This document shows, piece after piece, positions 52,989 to 63,067 of a stretch of 64,000 nt of DNA. Under the pieces are notes generated by a model. That model worked only from the letters and a program-made list of their open reading frames with translations, had not been told where the DNA came from and did not search any database. Numbering within the stretch: the first letter of the stretch is position 1; each line of letters starts with the position of its first letter. The stretch comes from Haloplanus ruber (GTDB taxonomy: Archaea > Halobacteriota > Halobacteria > Halobacteriales > Haloferacaceae): contig NZ_JANHDK010000001.1 of NCBI RefSeq assembly GCF_024494725.1, forward strand, positions 1,240,001-1,304,000, written 5' to 3'. The position numbers and the translations under genes were made by a program.

Positions 52989-54263
52989 GTGTTCGGATCG
53001 ACGCTCGACGCCGTTCGTGGCTTCCGACGGTCGGTCTACGCCGTGGCCGGAGGCCGCCTCATCAACGTCTTCGGATCGGGGCTGGTCTACCCCTTCGCGA
53101 GCATCCACTTCCACCTGCAGGTGGGCCTCCCGCTGAGTATCGTCGGCCTGGGACTGCTCGCGAACAACGTCGCCACGGCGACGGGGACGGCCGTCGGCGG
53201 CTACCTCGCCGACCGCTACGGCCGACGACCGGTGATGGTCGGGAGCATGGCCCTCTCGGCGTTTACGCTCGCGGCGTACGCGCTCGTGACGACGGGCGCA
53301 GGGTTCGTCGCCGTCGCGACGGCGGCGGGACTGACGACGGGACTGTACGCCCCCGCGAGTCAGGCGATGATCGCGGATCTCACGGACGCGACGGAGCGAG
53401 AGCGCGGCTACGGTCTCCTGAAAGTTGCCAGCAACGTCGGCTTCGGCTCCGGATTCGTCGTCGGTGGCGTCCTCTACGAGTTCGCCGACACGGCCGTGTT
53501 CGTCGCCGACGGCCTCACCTCCGCCGTCGTCGCCGTCGTCCTCCTCGCTGCCCTCCCACGAGTCCACGAGGGTCGGCCGGCCGCCACCCTCTCGGAGAGC
53601 GTTGGCGACTGGGGGCGGGCCATCTCTCGGCCGCGACTCCTCGCGCTTGCCGGTCTCAACGTCGGCTTCGCGGTTATGTACGCCCAAATGCAGGCGACGG
53701 TGCCCGTCGTCGCCAGCGAAACGCTGGGACTCGACTCCGCCGAAATCGGCACGCTCTACGTCCTCAACCCGCTGGTCCTCGTCGTCTTCCAGATGCCGGT
53801 GCTGGCCGCCGTCTCCGGGTGGCGCCGGACTCGCGGCCTCGTCGTGTCGACGGCCTTCTGGGGGGCCGGCTTCCTCGCCGTGGTCGCCGTCGACTGGACG
53901 CCCGCGCTCCTCGCGGCCGTCGCCGTCGAGTCGACTGCGCGGGCGACGACGTTCCTCGGCGTCGGTCTCCTCGCCGCCTTTCTCGTCCTCCGGACCGTGG
54001 GCGAGGTACTCCACTCGCCGCTGGTCACGTCACTGGCGAGCGATCTCGGTCACGCCGACGGGCGGGGGTCGCGCCTCTCGCTGATCGAAATCGCCAAGCG
54101 ACTGGGGATGGGCGGCGGCGCCGCCCTCGGCGGCGTCTTCTTCGATTTCGGCCTCGACGCCTTGCTCTGGCCGGCGCTCGTCGTCGGCTGTCTGGGGCTG
54201 GCGGGCGGGCTGTTCGCACTCGAACGCCGCGTCTCGCCCGCCGAAAACGGCGTCGGCGGTTAA
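52989..54263 (+). CDS. major facilitator superfamily transporter
   Basis: A 424-residue protein with 12 predicted helices. The MFS loop 2-3 motif is GGYLADRYGRRPVMVG and the GLYAPASQAMIADLTDATERERGYGL segment is typical of drug/multidrug-like members. Substrate unknown. Translation appears to start at GTG 52989; no ATG lies at a better place. Its stop overlaps the convergent menE stop by four bases (TTAA). Confidence 0.88.
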   Translation: MFGSTLDAVRGFRRSVYAVAGGRLINVFGSGLVYPFASIHFHLQVGLPLSIVGLGLLANNVATATGTAVGGYLADRYGRRPVMVGSMALSAFTLAAYALVTTGAGFVAVATAAGLTTGLYAPASQAMIADLTDATERERGYGLLKVASNVGFGSGFVVGGVLYEFADTAVFVADGLTSAVVAVVLLAALPRVHEGRPAATLSESVGDWGRAISRPRLLALAGLNVGFAVMYAQMQATVPVVASETLGLDSAEIGTLYVLNPLVLVVFQMPVLAAVSGWRRTRGLVVSTAFWGAGFLAVVAVDWTPALLAAVAVESTARATTFLGVGLLAAFLVLRTVGEVLHSPLVTSLASDLGHADGRGSRLSLIEIAKRLGMGGGAALGGVFFDFGLDALLWPALVVGCLGLAGGLFALERRVSPAENGVGG

Positions 54264-55741
54264 TCGCGTAGCCGCTCGCGCACCGCGTCGCGGCGGACGG
54301 TCCCCGAGTCGGTCCGGGGGATCGACGCCGCAAATCGGATCGTCCGCGGCACCTTATAGTCCGCCAGCGCCTCCCGACAGTGCGCTCTGAGTGCGTCCGC
54401 CGAGGGGTCGCTCCCGTCTCGCGGGACGACCAGTGCGGCGACGCGTTCGCCCCACTCCTCGTCCGGGACGCCCACGACCGCCGTGTCGGCAACGTCGGGG
54501 TGGGTCCGGAGGCGTTCGGCCACCGCCGCGGGCGCGACGTTCTCCCCGCCGGTGACGATCCGGTCGTCGGTGCGACCGATCACCCAGAGACGGCCGTCGG
54601 CGTCGCGATAGCCCACGTCGCCGGTCCGCAGGCCGTCTTCGCCGAACGCGTCGGCGCCGCGGCCACCGAGATAGCCCGGCGTCACCGTCGGCCCGTCGAC
54701 GACGAGTTCGCCCACCTCGCCAGGTGGCCGTTCGTCGCCGTCGTCGCCGCGGACGGTCACCGCGGTCCAGAGCAGCGGTCGTCCGACGGTGCCCGGGTGC
54801 CCCTGTGCCTCGGCGGGCGTCGCCGTCGCAATCTGTGACGCCGTCTCGGTCATGCCGTAGGTGGGGAAGACGGGCACGTCTCGGGCCGCACACCGGTCGA
54901 GCGTCGCCTCGCTCGCGGGCGCCCCCCCGAGCAGGACCGCCCGGAGGGAGTCGCCGAGCGATCCCTCGGTCGCGTCGAGTAGTCGGTCGAGCGTCGTCGG
55001 CACCAGCGACGTGGCGGTCACGCCGTAGCGCTCGAAGTCGGCGGCGACGGCCGCGGCGTCGAACGACCGCCGGAGGACGACCGTCATGCCGTACAGGGGC
55101 ATCCTGAACACGGGCGTGAGGCCGCCGACGTGATGCAGGGGGAGCGCGACGTGCCACGTCTCCGCGCGGTCGAGGCCGAGACGGAAGGCCGAGGCGGCGG
55201 CGCTGGCGAGGAGGTTGCCGAGGGTCAGTCGCACCCCCTTCGGCTCGCCGGTCGTCCCGGAGGTAAAGGGGATCAGGGCCGTCGTGTCGAGCGCCCAGTC
55301 GTGCGGGACGACGGCGTCCGGCGTGCGTGCATCGAGGGCGGGCACCCCGTCGCCGTCGTCGACGGTGACGACCGGGACGTCGCTGGCGTCGTCCGCCGCC
55401 GCAACCGCACGCTCGGCCGTCGCCGCCGAACAGACCACGGCCGTCGCGCCCGCGCGCTCGATGTTTGCGGCGAGTTCGGCGGGCGTAAGCCGGTGACCGA
55501 GGGGGACGGTGACCGCACCCAGGCGGAGCGCCGCGTGGAACACACGGACGGTGGCCGGCCGTGGAGGGAAGACGAGCGCGAGGCGGTCACCGGGACGGAC
55601 GCCGAGGGCCGCGAGGCGGCCGGCGGTTCGTTCGACGGCCGCATCTACCTCGGCGACCGTCCACCGGTCGTCCGTGTCGGCGTCGACGAGCGCCGTCGCG
55701 TCGGGGGACACGTCGGCCCGATAGGTGAGCGGATCGTTCAT
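54260..55741 (-). CDS. menE: o-succinylbenzoate--CoA ligase
   Basis: A 493-residue AMP-forming ligase. The P-loop is IPFTSGTTGEPKGVRLT, then PTYGMTETASQI, the TGDVGYRDADGRLWVIGRTDD motif and a C-terminal Lys (DSGTVRRDAV region). Homology and length fit MenE, which activates o-succinylbenzoate in menaquinone synthesis, the haloarchaeal quinone; another acyl-CoA ligase role is possible because no other men gene is in the window. Its ATG overlaps the epimerase stop by four bases. Confidence 0.86.
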   Translation of the reverse strand: MNDPLTYRADVSPDATALVDADTDDRWTVAEVDAAVERTAGRLAALGVRPGDRLALVFPPRPATVRVFHAALRLGAVTVPLGHRLTPAELAANIERAGATAVVCSAATAERAVAAADDASDVPVVTVDDGDGVPALDARTPDAVVPHDWALDTTALIPFTSGTTGEPKGVRLTLGNLLASAAASAFRLGLDRAETWHVALPLHHVGGLTPVFRMPLYGMTVVLRRSFDAAAVAADFERYGVTATSLVPTTLDRLLDATEGSLGDSLRAVLLGGAPASEATLDRCAARDVPVFPTYGMTETASQIATATPAEAQGHPGTVGRPLLWTAVTVRGDDGDERPPGEVGELVVDGPTVTPGYLGGRGADAFGEDGLRTGDVGYRDADGRLWVIGRTDDRIVTGGENVAPAAVAERLRTHPDVADTAVVGVPDEEWGERVAALVVPRDGSDPSADALRAHCREALADYKVPRTIRFAASIPRTDSGTVRRDAVRERLRD

Positions 55742-56127
55742 GCACTCTCGACGAACTCCACGAGGACGCCGCCGGTCGACCCGGGGTGGAGGAAGGCGAC
55801 GCGGTGGCCCCAGGCACCGGGTCGGGGTTCCTCGTCGACGAGTTCGACGCCGTGGGCCCGGGCAGCGTCGAGGGCAGCCGCCACGTCCGCCGTCTCGAAG
55901 GCGACGTGGTGGATGCCGGGACCATCGCGCTCCAGCGACCGGGCGACCGGCCCCGACTCCGCAGTCGGTTCGAGGAGTTCCAGATAGCCGTTACCTAGGT
56001 CGAGAAAGGTCACGTCGAGACCGTCGAAGGGTTCGCGGTGGGCCACCGGCACGTCGAGGAGGCCTCCGAACAGGTCGGCCAACTGATCGGCGTCCCGCGT
56101 GGCGATGCCGAGGTGATCGAAGCGCAT
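55738..56127 (-). CDS. mce: methylmalonyl-CoA epimerase
   Basis: A 129-residue VOC-fold protein. MRFDHLGIATRDADQLADLFGGLLDVPVAHRE, GNGYLELLEPT, PGIHHVAFETADVAAAL and the C-terminal VLVEF strand supply metal ligands His and Glu in epimerase order. It converts (S)- to (R)-methylmalonyl-CoA. A mutase gene lies 1.4 kb away. caaatacc at 56151-56158 supports the ATG at 56127. Translation is coupled to menE. Confidence 0.92.
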   Translation of the reverse strand: MRFDHLGIATRDADQLADLFGGLLDVPVAHREPFDGLDVTFLDLGNGYLELLEPTAESGPVARSLERDGPGIHHVAFETADVAAALDAARAHGVELVDEEPRPGAWGHRVAFLHPGSTGGVLVEFVESA

Positions 56128-56158
56128 ACCCTCACTCCCGCGTCCGCGAACAAATACC

Positions 56159-56458
56159 CTACGTGGCCTCCGCGTCGTCGTCGTCCGTCGCGAACGGGGA
56201 GTCCTCGACGGCGACGGATTCGACCTTGCGGGCACGCTCTGCCAGTTCCGAGAAGTAATCGAGCGCGATGGGGATGATCTCGTCGTCGGCCGCGCGTTTG
56301 AACCGCCCGTCGACGAACCCGAGATACTCCGTATCGTCGCCGAGGGGTTCGAACTTCAGCACCCACTCGGGGCCGTTCGCGTTCAACCAGTTGGCGATGT
56401 CGTTGCCCGTGATCGTGTCCCGGTCGAGCACGTCACCCGGCGGTTCGGTCTCACTCAT
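56159..56458 (-). CDS. conserved acidic haloarchaeal protein, function unknown
   Basis: A 99-residue protein, MSETEPPGDVLDRDTITGNDIANWLNANGPEWVLKFEPLGDDTEYLGFVDGRFKRAADDE, with an acidic C-terminal tail. I do not recognise a family. A box (gtttagt on the coding strand, about 56481-56487) lies 28 bases before the ATG. It lies upstream of mce on the same strand with 31 bases between them. Confidence 0.75.
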   Translation of the reverse strand: MSETEPPGDVLDRDTITGNDIANWLNANGPEWVLKFEPLGDDTEYLGFVDGRFKRAADDEIIPIALDYFSELAERARKVESVAVEDSPFATDDDDAEAT

Positions 56459-56563
56459 CGTCCGGAGAAAGGTGGGTAGTGACTAAACGTTATCCCCGAG
56501 ACACTGCCGTCGGGGCGTGCCGATAGCGTGACCGTGATCCGACTCCGAGACAGAGAGACAGGT

Positions 56564-57256
56564 ATGAGCCCGTCCGGGACGGACACGACGGAGGCCGAGA
56601 CGACCGACCGCGCCTTGCTGTTCGACATGGACGGCGTCTTAGTCGAGGGGCGGGGCGCCGACGACGCCGTCCACGACTACGCCCGCGACGACGCCCTCGC
56701 GGAATACGGAATCGACCCGCCGGATCGACACCGCGCGGCGCTGGGGAGTTACGAGTACACGGAGACGTTCGTCGCGGCGTGTCGCGCCGTCGGGGTTGAC
56801 CCGGTCGAGTTCTACGCCGCGCGCGAACGCCACAGCGCCCGGCGGATCGTCGAGCGTCTCCGGGCCGGCGAACGCGGCCTCTACCCCGACGTGGACGCGC
56901 TCAGCGGGGTCGCAAACGGGCGTCGGCTCGGAGTCGTCAGCAACAACTACCACCGGGCCGTCGAGTTCGTGGTCGACCACCACGGGCTGGACACCTTCTC
57001 GTTCGTCCGCGGCCGCGACCCGGGCGTCGATGGCTTTCGCCGCCGCAAGCCGGACCCCCACTACCTGGTCGAGGCGCTGGACGCCCTCGGCGCCGACGCC
57101 GGCTACTACGTTGGTGACCGCGAGACAGATGTGATCGCCGCCGAACGCGCCGGCCTCAACGGCGTGTTCGTCCGCCGGGACCACAACGCCGACACGACCC
57201 TGGACGTCGACCCGGCCCACGAAGTCGACTCTCTAGCCGAACTCGACCGGCTGTGA
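56564..57256 (+). CDS. HAD-superfamily hydrolase
   Basis: A 230-residue HAD phosphatase. Motif I is LLFDMDGVLVEG (nucleophile Asp in DMDGV), motif II GVVSNNYHR, motif III the Lys in RRKPDPHYLVEAL, and motif IV YVGDRETDVIAA. An alpha-helical cap lies between I and II. It is of the phosphoglycolate-phosphatase-like class; substrate unknown. The ATG at 56564 is selected because upstream codons are not family-like. Confidence 0.88.
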   Translation: MSPSGTDTTEAETTDRALLFDMDGVLVEGRGADDAVHDYARDDALAEYGIDPPDRHRAALGSYEYTETFVAACRAVGVDPVEFYAARERHSARRIVERLRAGERGLYPDVDALSGVANGRRLGVVSNNYHRAVEFVVDHHGLDTFSFVRGRDPGVDGFRRRKPDPHYLVEALDALGADAGYYVGDRETDVIAAERAGLNGVFVRRDHNADTTLDVDPAHEVDSLAELDRL

Positions 57257-57322
57257 GGGCGGCGAGTACGGGGCACCGGAATCTATAAGAGCCGACGCCA
57301 CATCAAACTATAATGATAAACC

Positions 57323-57487
57323 ATGAATGATACGGAGACAGCGGGCTGCCCGCTCTGTCCGCGGGAGCTATCCGTCCGCACGGAGCTACGGGTCCACCTG
57401 ATGGTCGACCACCGGAAGAGCGCGGTCATCGAAGAGTACGTCGCCCGGTTGGAGCACCGCGACGAGTCGGCGGCCCCCGCCCCTTGA
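57323..57487 (+). CDS. 54-residue C2H2 zinc-finger protein
   Basis: MNDTETAG followed by CPLCPRELSVRTELRVHLMVDH, a C-x2-C-x12-H-x4-H finger with exactly the spacing of the membrane-anchored finger at 4624, then a charged tail (EEYVARLEHRDES). A single finger in a 54-residue protein is a common haloarchaeal design. ctataaga at 57283-57290 or the nearby AT-rich actataatgataaa gives a promoter. It ends six bases before the mutase gene, convergent. Confidence 0.85.
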   Translation: MNDTETAGCPLCPRELSVRTELRVHLMVDHRKSAVIEEYVARLEHRDESAAPAP

Positions 57488-57492
57488 TTGGG

Positions 57493-59172
57493 CTACCGCC
57501 CCGGCTGGTACTCCCCGAACTCATCGCGGAGGACGTTCGCTATCTCGCCGACCGTGGCGTAGGCTTTCACCGCGTCGACGATGGGCGGGAGTAGGTTGTC
57601 GTCGCCGCGAGCACGCTCCCGGAGGGCCGCGAGTGCGGCCTCGACGGCCTCGTCGTCGCGCTCGGCCCGCACCGTCTCGAGGCGGTCGACCTGGCGGCGT
57701 TCGTCCTCCTCGGTCACCTCCTCTAAGTCCACCGCGGGGTCTTCGTCCTCGACGCGGTACTCGTTGACACCGACGATGACCCGTTCGCCCTCCTCGATCT
57801 CCTCCTGACGGTCGAAGGCGACGTCCTGAATCTGGCCTTGCACCCACTGGGACTTCACCGCGTCGAGCATGCCGCCGCGTTCGTCGATTTCGTCGAGCAG
57901 TTCGCGGGCCTCCGCTTCGAGGTCGTCGGTCAGGGACTCGACGTAGTAGCTCCCAGCGAGGGGGTCGATGGTGTCCGCCGCCCCCGACTCGTGAGCGAGG
58001 ATCTGCTGGGTGCGCAGCGCCGTCCGGACGCTCTCTTCGGTCGGGAGCGATAGCGCCTCGTCTTTGCCGTTGGTGTGGAGGCTCTGGGTCCCGCCGAGTA
58101 CGGCGGCGAGTGCTTGGTAGGCCACGCGGACGACGTTGTTGTCGATCTGCTGGGCGGTCAGCGTCGAGCCACCGGTCTGGGTGTGGAACTTCAACTGCTT
58201 CGATTTGGGGTTCTCGGCGCCGAACCGCTCTTCCATGATCGAGGCCCACATCCGGCGGGCCGCACGGAACTTCGCCACCTCCTCGAAGATGTTGTTGTGG
58301 GCGTTGAAGAAAAAGGAGAGCTGTGGGGCGAACTCGTCGACGTCGAGTCCGGCGTCGAGGGCGGCGTTCACGTATTCGATGCCGTTACCGAGGGTGAAGG
58401 CAATCTCCTGGGCCGCGGTCGATCCCGCCTCGCGGATGTGATAGCCGGAGATGGAGATGGTGTTGAACTTCGGCGTCTCGGCGGCACAGAACTCGAAGAT
58501 GTCGGTGATCAGCCGCATCGACGCCTCCGGCGGGTAGATGTAGAGGTTGCGCGCGATATACTCTTTCATGATGTCGTTCTGGATGGTCCCCCGGAGTTCG
58601 GCCCGGTCGACGCCCTGTTGGTCGCCGATGGCGACGTACATCGCCAGCAGGATGGCCGCGGGCGCGTTGATCGTCATACTCGTCGACACCTCGTCGAGGG
58701 GGATGCCGTCGAAGACCGTCTCCATGTCTCGCAGGGTGTCGATGGCGACCCCCGACTTTCCCACCTCGCCGGCAGCCATGGCGGCGTCGGAGTCGTAGCC
58801 CATCTGGGTCGGCAGGTCGAACGCCATCGAGAGGCCGGTCTGTCCCTCGTCGAGCAGGTAGTTGAACCGCTCGTTGGTCTCCGTCGCGGTCCCCATGCCC
58901 GCGTACTGGCGCATGGTCCACAGCCGACCGCGGTACATCGTCGAGTAGACGCCACGCGTGTAAGGCTCCTGTCCCGGAAAACCCAGGTCCGTCTCGTAGT
59001 CCAGGTCGGCGACGTCGTCGGGCGTGTAGAGCGGGGCGACCGACTGTCCACCGGTGTCGGTGGTGAACGCCTCCTTTCGCTCCCCGAACCGGTCCACGGT
59101 CTGCCCGTAGGCGTCGGACTCCCACTCCGCCTTGGCCTCGCGAACCCGTTCGAGGTCGTCGGGGTCGAACAT
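57493..59172 (-). CDS. mcmA: methylmalonyl-CoA mutase large (substrate-binding) subunit
   Basis: A 559-residue TIM-barrel domain with no B12 domain; in archaea that domain is a separate small subunit not present here. Family marks include FPYTRG-like [53 protein letters not shown] and [12 protein letters not shown]. With the epimerase it links propionyl-CoA, or the methylaspartate cycle, to succinyl-CoA. cttaag at 59197-59202 is about 28 bases before the ATG at 59172. Confidence 0.94.
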   Translation of the reverse strand: MFDPDDLERVREAKAEWESDAYGQTVDRFGERKEAFTTDTGGQSVAPLYTPDDVADLDYETDLGFPGQEPYTRGVYSTMYRGRLWTMRQYAGMGTATETNERFNYLLDEGQTGLSMAFDLPTQMGYDSDAAMAAGEVGKSGVAIDTLRDMETVFDGIPLDEVSTSMTINAPAAILLAMYVAIGDQQGVDRAELRGTIQNDIMKEYIARNLYIYPPEASMRLITDIFEFCAAETPKFNTISISGYHIREAGSTAAQEIAFTLGNGIEYVNAALDAGLDVDEFAPQLSFFFNAHNNIFEEVAKFRAARRMWASIMEERFGAENPKSKQLKFHTQTGGSTLTAQQIDNNVVRVAYQALAAVLGGTQSLHTNGKDEALSLPTEESVRTALRTQQILAHESGAADTIDPLAGSYYVESLTDDLEAEARELLDEIDERGGMLDAVKSQWVQGQIQDVAFDRQEEIEEGERVIVGVNEYRVEDEDPAVDLEEVTEEDERRQVDRLETVRAERDDEAVEAALAALRERARGDDNLLPPIVDAVKAYATVGEIANVLRDEFGEYQPGR

Positions 59173-59293
59173 AGCCGAGAGGACGCTCGCCGCGACCTTA
59201 AGCCTTCGAGGCCACCACGCCGGTTTCCAACGGGTGGGAATCGTGCCGCCACATAGGTCGTTCGCGGCCCGAGGTACAGACGAGGTGAGAACG

Positions 59294-59626
59294 ATGCAAC
59301 TCCCCACCCACGCGCTCGGCGGGCTCGCACAACACCACCCTGGCCCACACGGCCCCGGCCCACACTGGGGTGGCGGCCACCACTGGGGCGCCGGATCGCT
59401 CGGGGACGCCGGCATGGGCGCGTTCGGCCCCTGGGGTGGCTGGTGGCTCCTCCTCGTCCTCCTCGCCGTGTTGGCCGTCGTCGCGGTGGGGTATCTCGCC
59501 GCGCGACGAATCGAGGGGGACGCCGACGAGGCACTCGCGACGCTCCGCGAGCGGTACGCCGCGGGCGAACTCGACGACGAGGAGTTCGAACGGCGTCGGA
59601 ACCGGCTGACCGAACGAATAGGGTGA
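59294..59626 (+). CDS. SHOCT-domain membrane protein with His/Gly-rich N terminus
   Basis: A 110-residue protein. Residues 1-45 are His/Pro/Gly-rich ([21 protein letters not shown]), possibly metal-binding; one helix follows ([21 protein letters not shown]), and the C terminus is a SHOCT domain ([28 protein letters not shown]). A Shine-Dalgarno-like GAGGTGAG lies five bases before the ATG at 59294. Function unknown. Confidence 0.85.
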   Translation: MQLPTHALGGLAQHHPGPHGPGPHWGGGHHWGAGSLGDAGMGAFGPWGGWWLLLVLLAVLAVVAVGYLAARRIEGDADEALATLRERYAAGELDDEEFERRRNRLTERIG

Positions 59627-59730
59627 CGCCCGACGGCGCCCCGACTCGTCGTCAAGGCCGGGCAAATTTTCTCTTCTGATAATTCGGTCGAGTATTTTTA
59701 TACAACCACTGGCGACTGTGACGATATATC

Positions 59731-59811
59731 ATGCGTAGCGTCGAGCGGAGCGGGCGAGCGGAGTCGAAATCGGCAGTCTCCGGAGTACCGTCACGGCGGA
59801 GGGACCGATGA
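59731..59811 (+). CDS. putative 26-codon upstream ORF overlapping the htr start
   Basis: ATG 59731 opens [19 protein letters not shown] plus seven residues and stops at 59809-59811, overlapping the chemoreceptor ATG (59808) as ATGA. TTTTTATA at 59695-59702 lies about 32 bases upstream, so this ATG would be at or near the transcript start. It may be a coupled leader peptide or a non-coding leader. Confidence 0.4.
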   Translation: MRSVERSGRAESKSAVSGVPSRRRDR

Positions 59812-62180
59812 GAGGCGTTCCCTCGGTCGTCACCGACAGCTATCTGAAACGGTTCGCGACCATCGTCGCGGTCGTTCTGATCGTCGTCGCGGGCGTGGGT
59901 GTCTTCTTTCAGGGCCAGGCCGCCGCCGAGATTCGTCACAACGAACAGGCCGAACTTCGGACAATCGCGGAACTCGAAGCCAACGCGATGAACGAGTGGA
60001 TCGACCGCAACGGGGAGAACGCCCGGCTGGTATCGGCGCTCAACTCAATCGAGTCGGGCGACCGATATCGGATCGACGCGGCGCTGAACGAGGAACTGGA
60101 ACAGTTGCCCGACTCGACACACTCGATCCACTACGTCGACATCGGGCCGAACCGCATTATCGAGAGCACGCACGACGACCAGATCGATGGAAGCCTCGAG
60201 GATCTGCGGTGGACGCGTAGCTCGCTCGATGGACTCTCCGGGCAGGAAGCCTCCGCAGTCGCCGTCTCGGAGGGCTATCAACAGGGCGGCGTCGAACTGA
60301 TCGCGTTCGCCACTCGGATCGAGGGGACCGACCGGGCCATCGTGTTGACCGTCGACGCGAGTCAGCGGGCCGCCGATTTCCGGACACCGACCGAGTCGAG
60401 TTTCACTCAAGTCGTCGACAGCGAGGGAGTAGTGACGTTCGCGGCCGACGAGGAGGCAGCGCTCGAATCGTACGGGTACGGGTACGGCCACGTCAACATG
60501 GCCCAACAGGGTGAGACAGGCGTCATGGATATGCCCGAACGCGACCTAGTCGTCGGCTACGCGCCGGTCGAAGGCAGTGACTGGGTGGTCGTCACGCACA
60601 CGCCACGCTCGGAGGCGTACGCCCTCGTCGGCACCATCACCCGTGATATCGTCGCCCTCGTCGGCATCGCCTTGGCCGGCTTCCTGCTGATCGGGGTGAC
60701 GCTCGGCCGAAACACGGTGAACGCGCTCAACCGCCTGACCGACGACGCGGAGGCCATCGCCGGCGGCGACCTCGATGTCGAGGTGGCGTCGACCGACCGC
60801 GACGACGAGGTTGGCCGCCTCGTCGACGCGTTCGCCGACATGCAGTCGTACCTCTCGACGGCCGCCGGACAGGCCGAAGCGGTCGCCGACCAACGGTTCG
60901 ACGCCGCGGTGCTCGACGAGGACGTGCCCGGGGCGTTCGGCGAGACCATCGAGCAGATGAGCGCGGACGTCGAGCGGGCACAGCGAGAGGCCAAGGAGGC
61001 CCAACGGGACGTCGAGGAACTGAACACGGCACTGGAGACACAGGCCGACGAGTTCGGGGAGACGATGTCACAGGCCGCCGCGGGCGACCTGACCCAGCGG
61101 ATGGACGCCGGCGGTCGGAGCGAGGCGATGAACAGCATCGCCGAGTCGTTCAACGGGATGATGGCCGAGATGGAGGCGACCCTGGGTCGCATCCGGGAGT
61201 TCGCCGACGAGGTAGCGACGGCGAGCCAAGAGGTGACCACGGGCACCGAGGAAGTCGAGAGCGCGAGCGAGGACGTTGCGGACTCGATCCAAGAGATATC
61301 GGCCGGCGCGGAGCGACAGGACGAGCGGCTGACGACCGTCTCGGGCGAGATGCAGAGCCTCTCGGGAGCCATCGAGGAGGTGGCGTCGTCGGCCGACGAG
61401 GTGGCGACGACCGCCGAGCGGACGGCCGAGACCAGCGAGGCCGGCAGCGACGCCGCGATGGACGCTGTCGACGAACTCGAACGGATCGAAGCCCGGGCCG
61501 AGGAAGCCGCGACGGAGGTGACGTCGCTCGCCGAGGAGGTCACCGAGATTGGCGACATCGTCGACGACGTTGCCGCCATCGCCGAGCAGACGAACATGCT
61601 GGCGCTGAACGCCTCCATCGAGGCCGCACACGCCGACAGCGACGGCGACGGATTCGCCGTCGTCGCCGACGAAATCAAGAGTCTCGCGGGCGACGCCGCC
61701 GACGCCACCGAACGGATCGACCGCCGAATCGCCGAGGTGCAGGACGCCGCGGACGGCACCGTCGACGACATGCGGACGATGCGAGAGCGTGTCGCGGACG
61801 GGAGCGAGACCATCGACGACGCGCTCACGTCACTCGACGATATCGCACGGCAGGTCGACGACCTGCACACCGGCGTCCGAGAGATCAGTGAGGCGACCGA
61901 CGATCAGGCCGCGTCGACCGAGGATGTCGTCTCGATGCTCGACGAGGTGTCGGAACTCGCCGACCGGTCGAGCGCGGAGGCTGGCAACGTGTCCGCGGCC
62001 GCGGAAGAGCAGACCTCGACGCTGTCGGACGTCTCGGAGGGCGCACAGTCGCTCTCGGAGCGCGCCGAGTCGCTCCGGGAACTGCTGGCCGCGTTCACCG
62101 TCGAGTCCGAACACGGCGCCGCGGCGGCCGGCGAGGCCGGAAGCCCGTCGGCCGCGGCCGACGGCGGCACGGAGCGATAG
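59808..62180 (+). CDS. methyl-accepting chemotaxis transducer (Htr)
   Basis: A 790-residue transmembrane chemoreceptor. Helix 1 is near residues 15-35, an extracellular dCache-like sensor spans to about 285, helix 2 ([20 protein letters not shown]) follows, then HAMP ([22 protein letters not shown]), a coiled coil and the MCP signalling tip ([51 protein letters not shown]). The ligand is unknown. No che genes are in the window. Weak ribosome-binding signal; coupling to the upstream ORF is possible. Confidence 0.95.
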   Translation: MRGVPSVVTDSYLKRFATIVAVVLIVVAGVGVFFQGQAAAEIRHNEQAELRTIAELEANAMNEWIDRNGENARLVSALNSIESGDRYRIDAALNEELEQLPDSTHSIHYVDIGPNRIIESTHDDQIDGSLEDLRWTRSSLDGLSGQEASAVAVSEGYQQGGVELIAFATRIEGTDRAIVLTVDASQRAADFRTPTESSFTQVVDSEGVVTFAADEEAALESYGYGYGHVNMAQQGETGVMDMPERDLVVGYAPVEGSDWVVVTHTPRSEAYALVGTITRDIVALVGIALAGFLLIGVTLGRNTVNALNRLTDDAEAIAGGDLDVEVASTDRDDEVGRLVDAFADMQSYLSTAAGQAEAVADQRFDAAVLDEDVPGAFGETIEQMSADVERAQREAKEAQRDVEELNTALETQADEFGETMSQAAAGDLTQRMDAGGRSEAMNSIAESFNGMMAEMEATLGRIREFADEVATASQEVTTGTEEVESASEDVADSIQEISAGAERQDERLTTVSGEMQSLSGAIEEVASSADEVATTAERTAETSEAGSDAAMDAVDELERIEARAEEAATEVTSLAEEVTEIGDIVDDVAAIAEQTNMLALNASIEAAHADSDGDGFAVVADEIKSLAGDAADATERIDRRIAEVQDAADGTVDDMRTMRERVADGSETIDDALTSLDDIARQVDDLHTGVREISEATDDQAASTEDVVSMLDEVSELADRSSAEAGNVSAAAEEQTSTLSDVSEGAQSLSERAESLRELLAAFTVESEHGAAAAGEAGSPSAAADGGTER

Positions 62181-62250
62181 CGCGGACGGGGGCGGTCCAC
62201 ACGTCGAAACACGAGCGTTCAAGGGGACGCCGCCCCGCCTTTCGGGCGAT

Positions 62251-63021
62251 ATGTACATCGCAGACGAGACGTGGCCGGAACTCGGCGACTACTTCGACGA
62301 CGAGTCCCTCGCGCTCGTCCCCCTAGGCTCGACCGAACAGCACGGCCCGCACCTCCCGCTGGCGACCGACCACCTGATCGCGGAGGCCCTCGCCAGCGAG
62401 GCCGCCGAGCGAACCGGCTACCTCCGAACCCCGACGATCAACGTCGGCGTCAGCCCCCACCACCGCCAGTTCAACGGAACCATGTGGGTCGACGCCCCCG
62501 AATTCCGCGACTACGTCGAGTCGTTCACCCGAAACCTCACGTACCACGGCATCGACCGCGTGGTCTACGTCAACGCCCACGGTGGCAACGTCGACCACCT
62601 GCGCGAGGTGGGCCGACGCCTACGTGACGCCGAGGAACTCTACGCCGTCGAGTGGATGTGGGACGAGAGTATCCCCGAGTTGGTCGACGACCTGTTCGAA
62701 CAGAACGGCCCGCACGGCGGGCCGAAGGAGACGGCGATGATCCAACATCTCCGCCCCGAGTTGGTCCGCGAGGACCGACTGGCCGACGCCCGGGACGGCG
62801 GCGTCCCCGACGTCGAGGCCGCGGACACGGTCAAACACGGCGCGCGGACGTTCTACGACGCCGCCGACAACACCGGCAACGGTGTGTTGGGCGACCAGAC
62901 CGACGCCACCGCCGAGAAGGGCGCCGAACTGTTCGAGGCGGCGAGCGAACAGCTCTGCCGGCTCTGCGAGTGGCTCGACGACCAGCCCTTCGAGGACCTA
63001 CTGCCCGAAGAGCACGTGTAG
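62251..63021 (+). CDS. creatininase-family amidohydrolase
   Basis: A 256-residue metal-dependent hydrolase: LALVPLGSTEQHGPHLPLATDHLIAEALA, PTINVGVSPHHRQFNGTMWV, VVYVNAHGGNVDHLREV and FEQNGPHGGPKETAMIQHL give the binuclear metal His, Asp and Glu pattern of creatininase/formamide hydrolases (ArfB, MftE relatives). In archaea one role is FAPy deformylation in F420/riboflavin synthesis; which amide it cuts here is unknown. The long frame upstream is a shadow of the transducer. Confidence 0.9.
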   Translation: MYIADETWPELGDYFDDESLALVPLGSTEQHGPHLPLATDHLIAEALASEAAERTGYLRTPTINVGVSPHHRQFNGTMWVDAPEFRDYVESFTRNLTYHGIDRVVYVNAHGGNVDHLREVGRRLRDAEELYAVEWMWDESIPELVDDLFEQNGPHGGPKETAMIQHLRPELVREDRLADARDGGVPDVEAADTVKHGARTFYDAADNTGNGVLGDQTDATAEKGAELFEAASEQLCRLCEWLDDQPFEDLLPEEHV

Positions 63022-63067
63022 CGGTCTCCACCGGAGGCCATATACTGTCGACACACCTACACGACGT

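Noticed and set aside
52092-54014. 640-codon open frame on the minus strand opposite the MFS transporter
   Set aside because: Charged low-complexity translation crossing the HTH gene and the transporter; the + strand MFS protein has 12 helices and family motifs.
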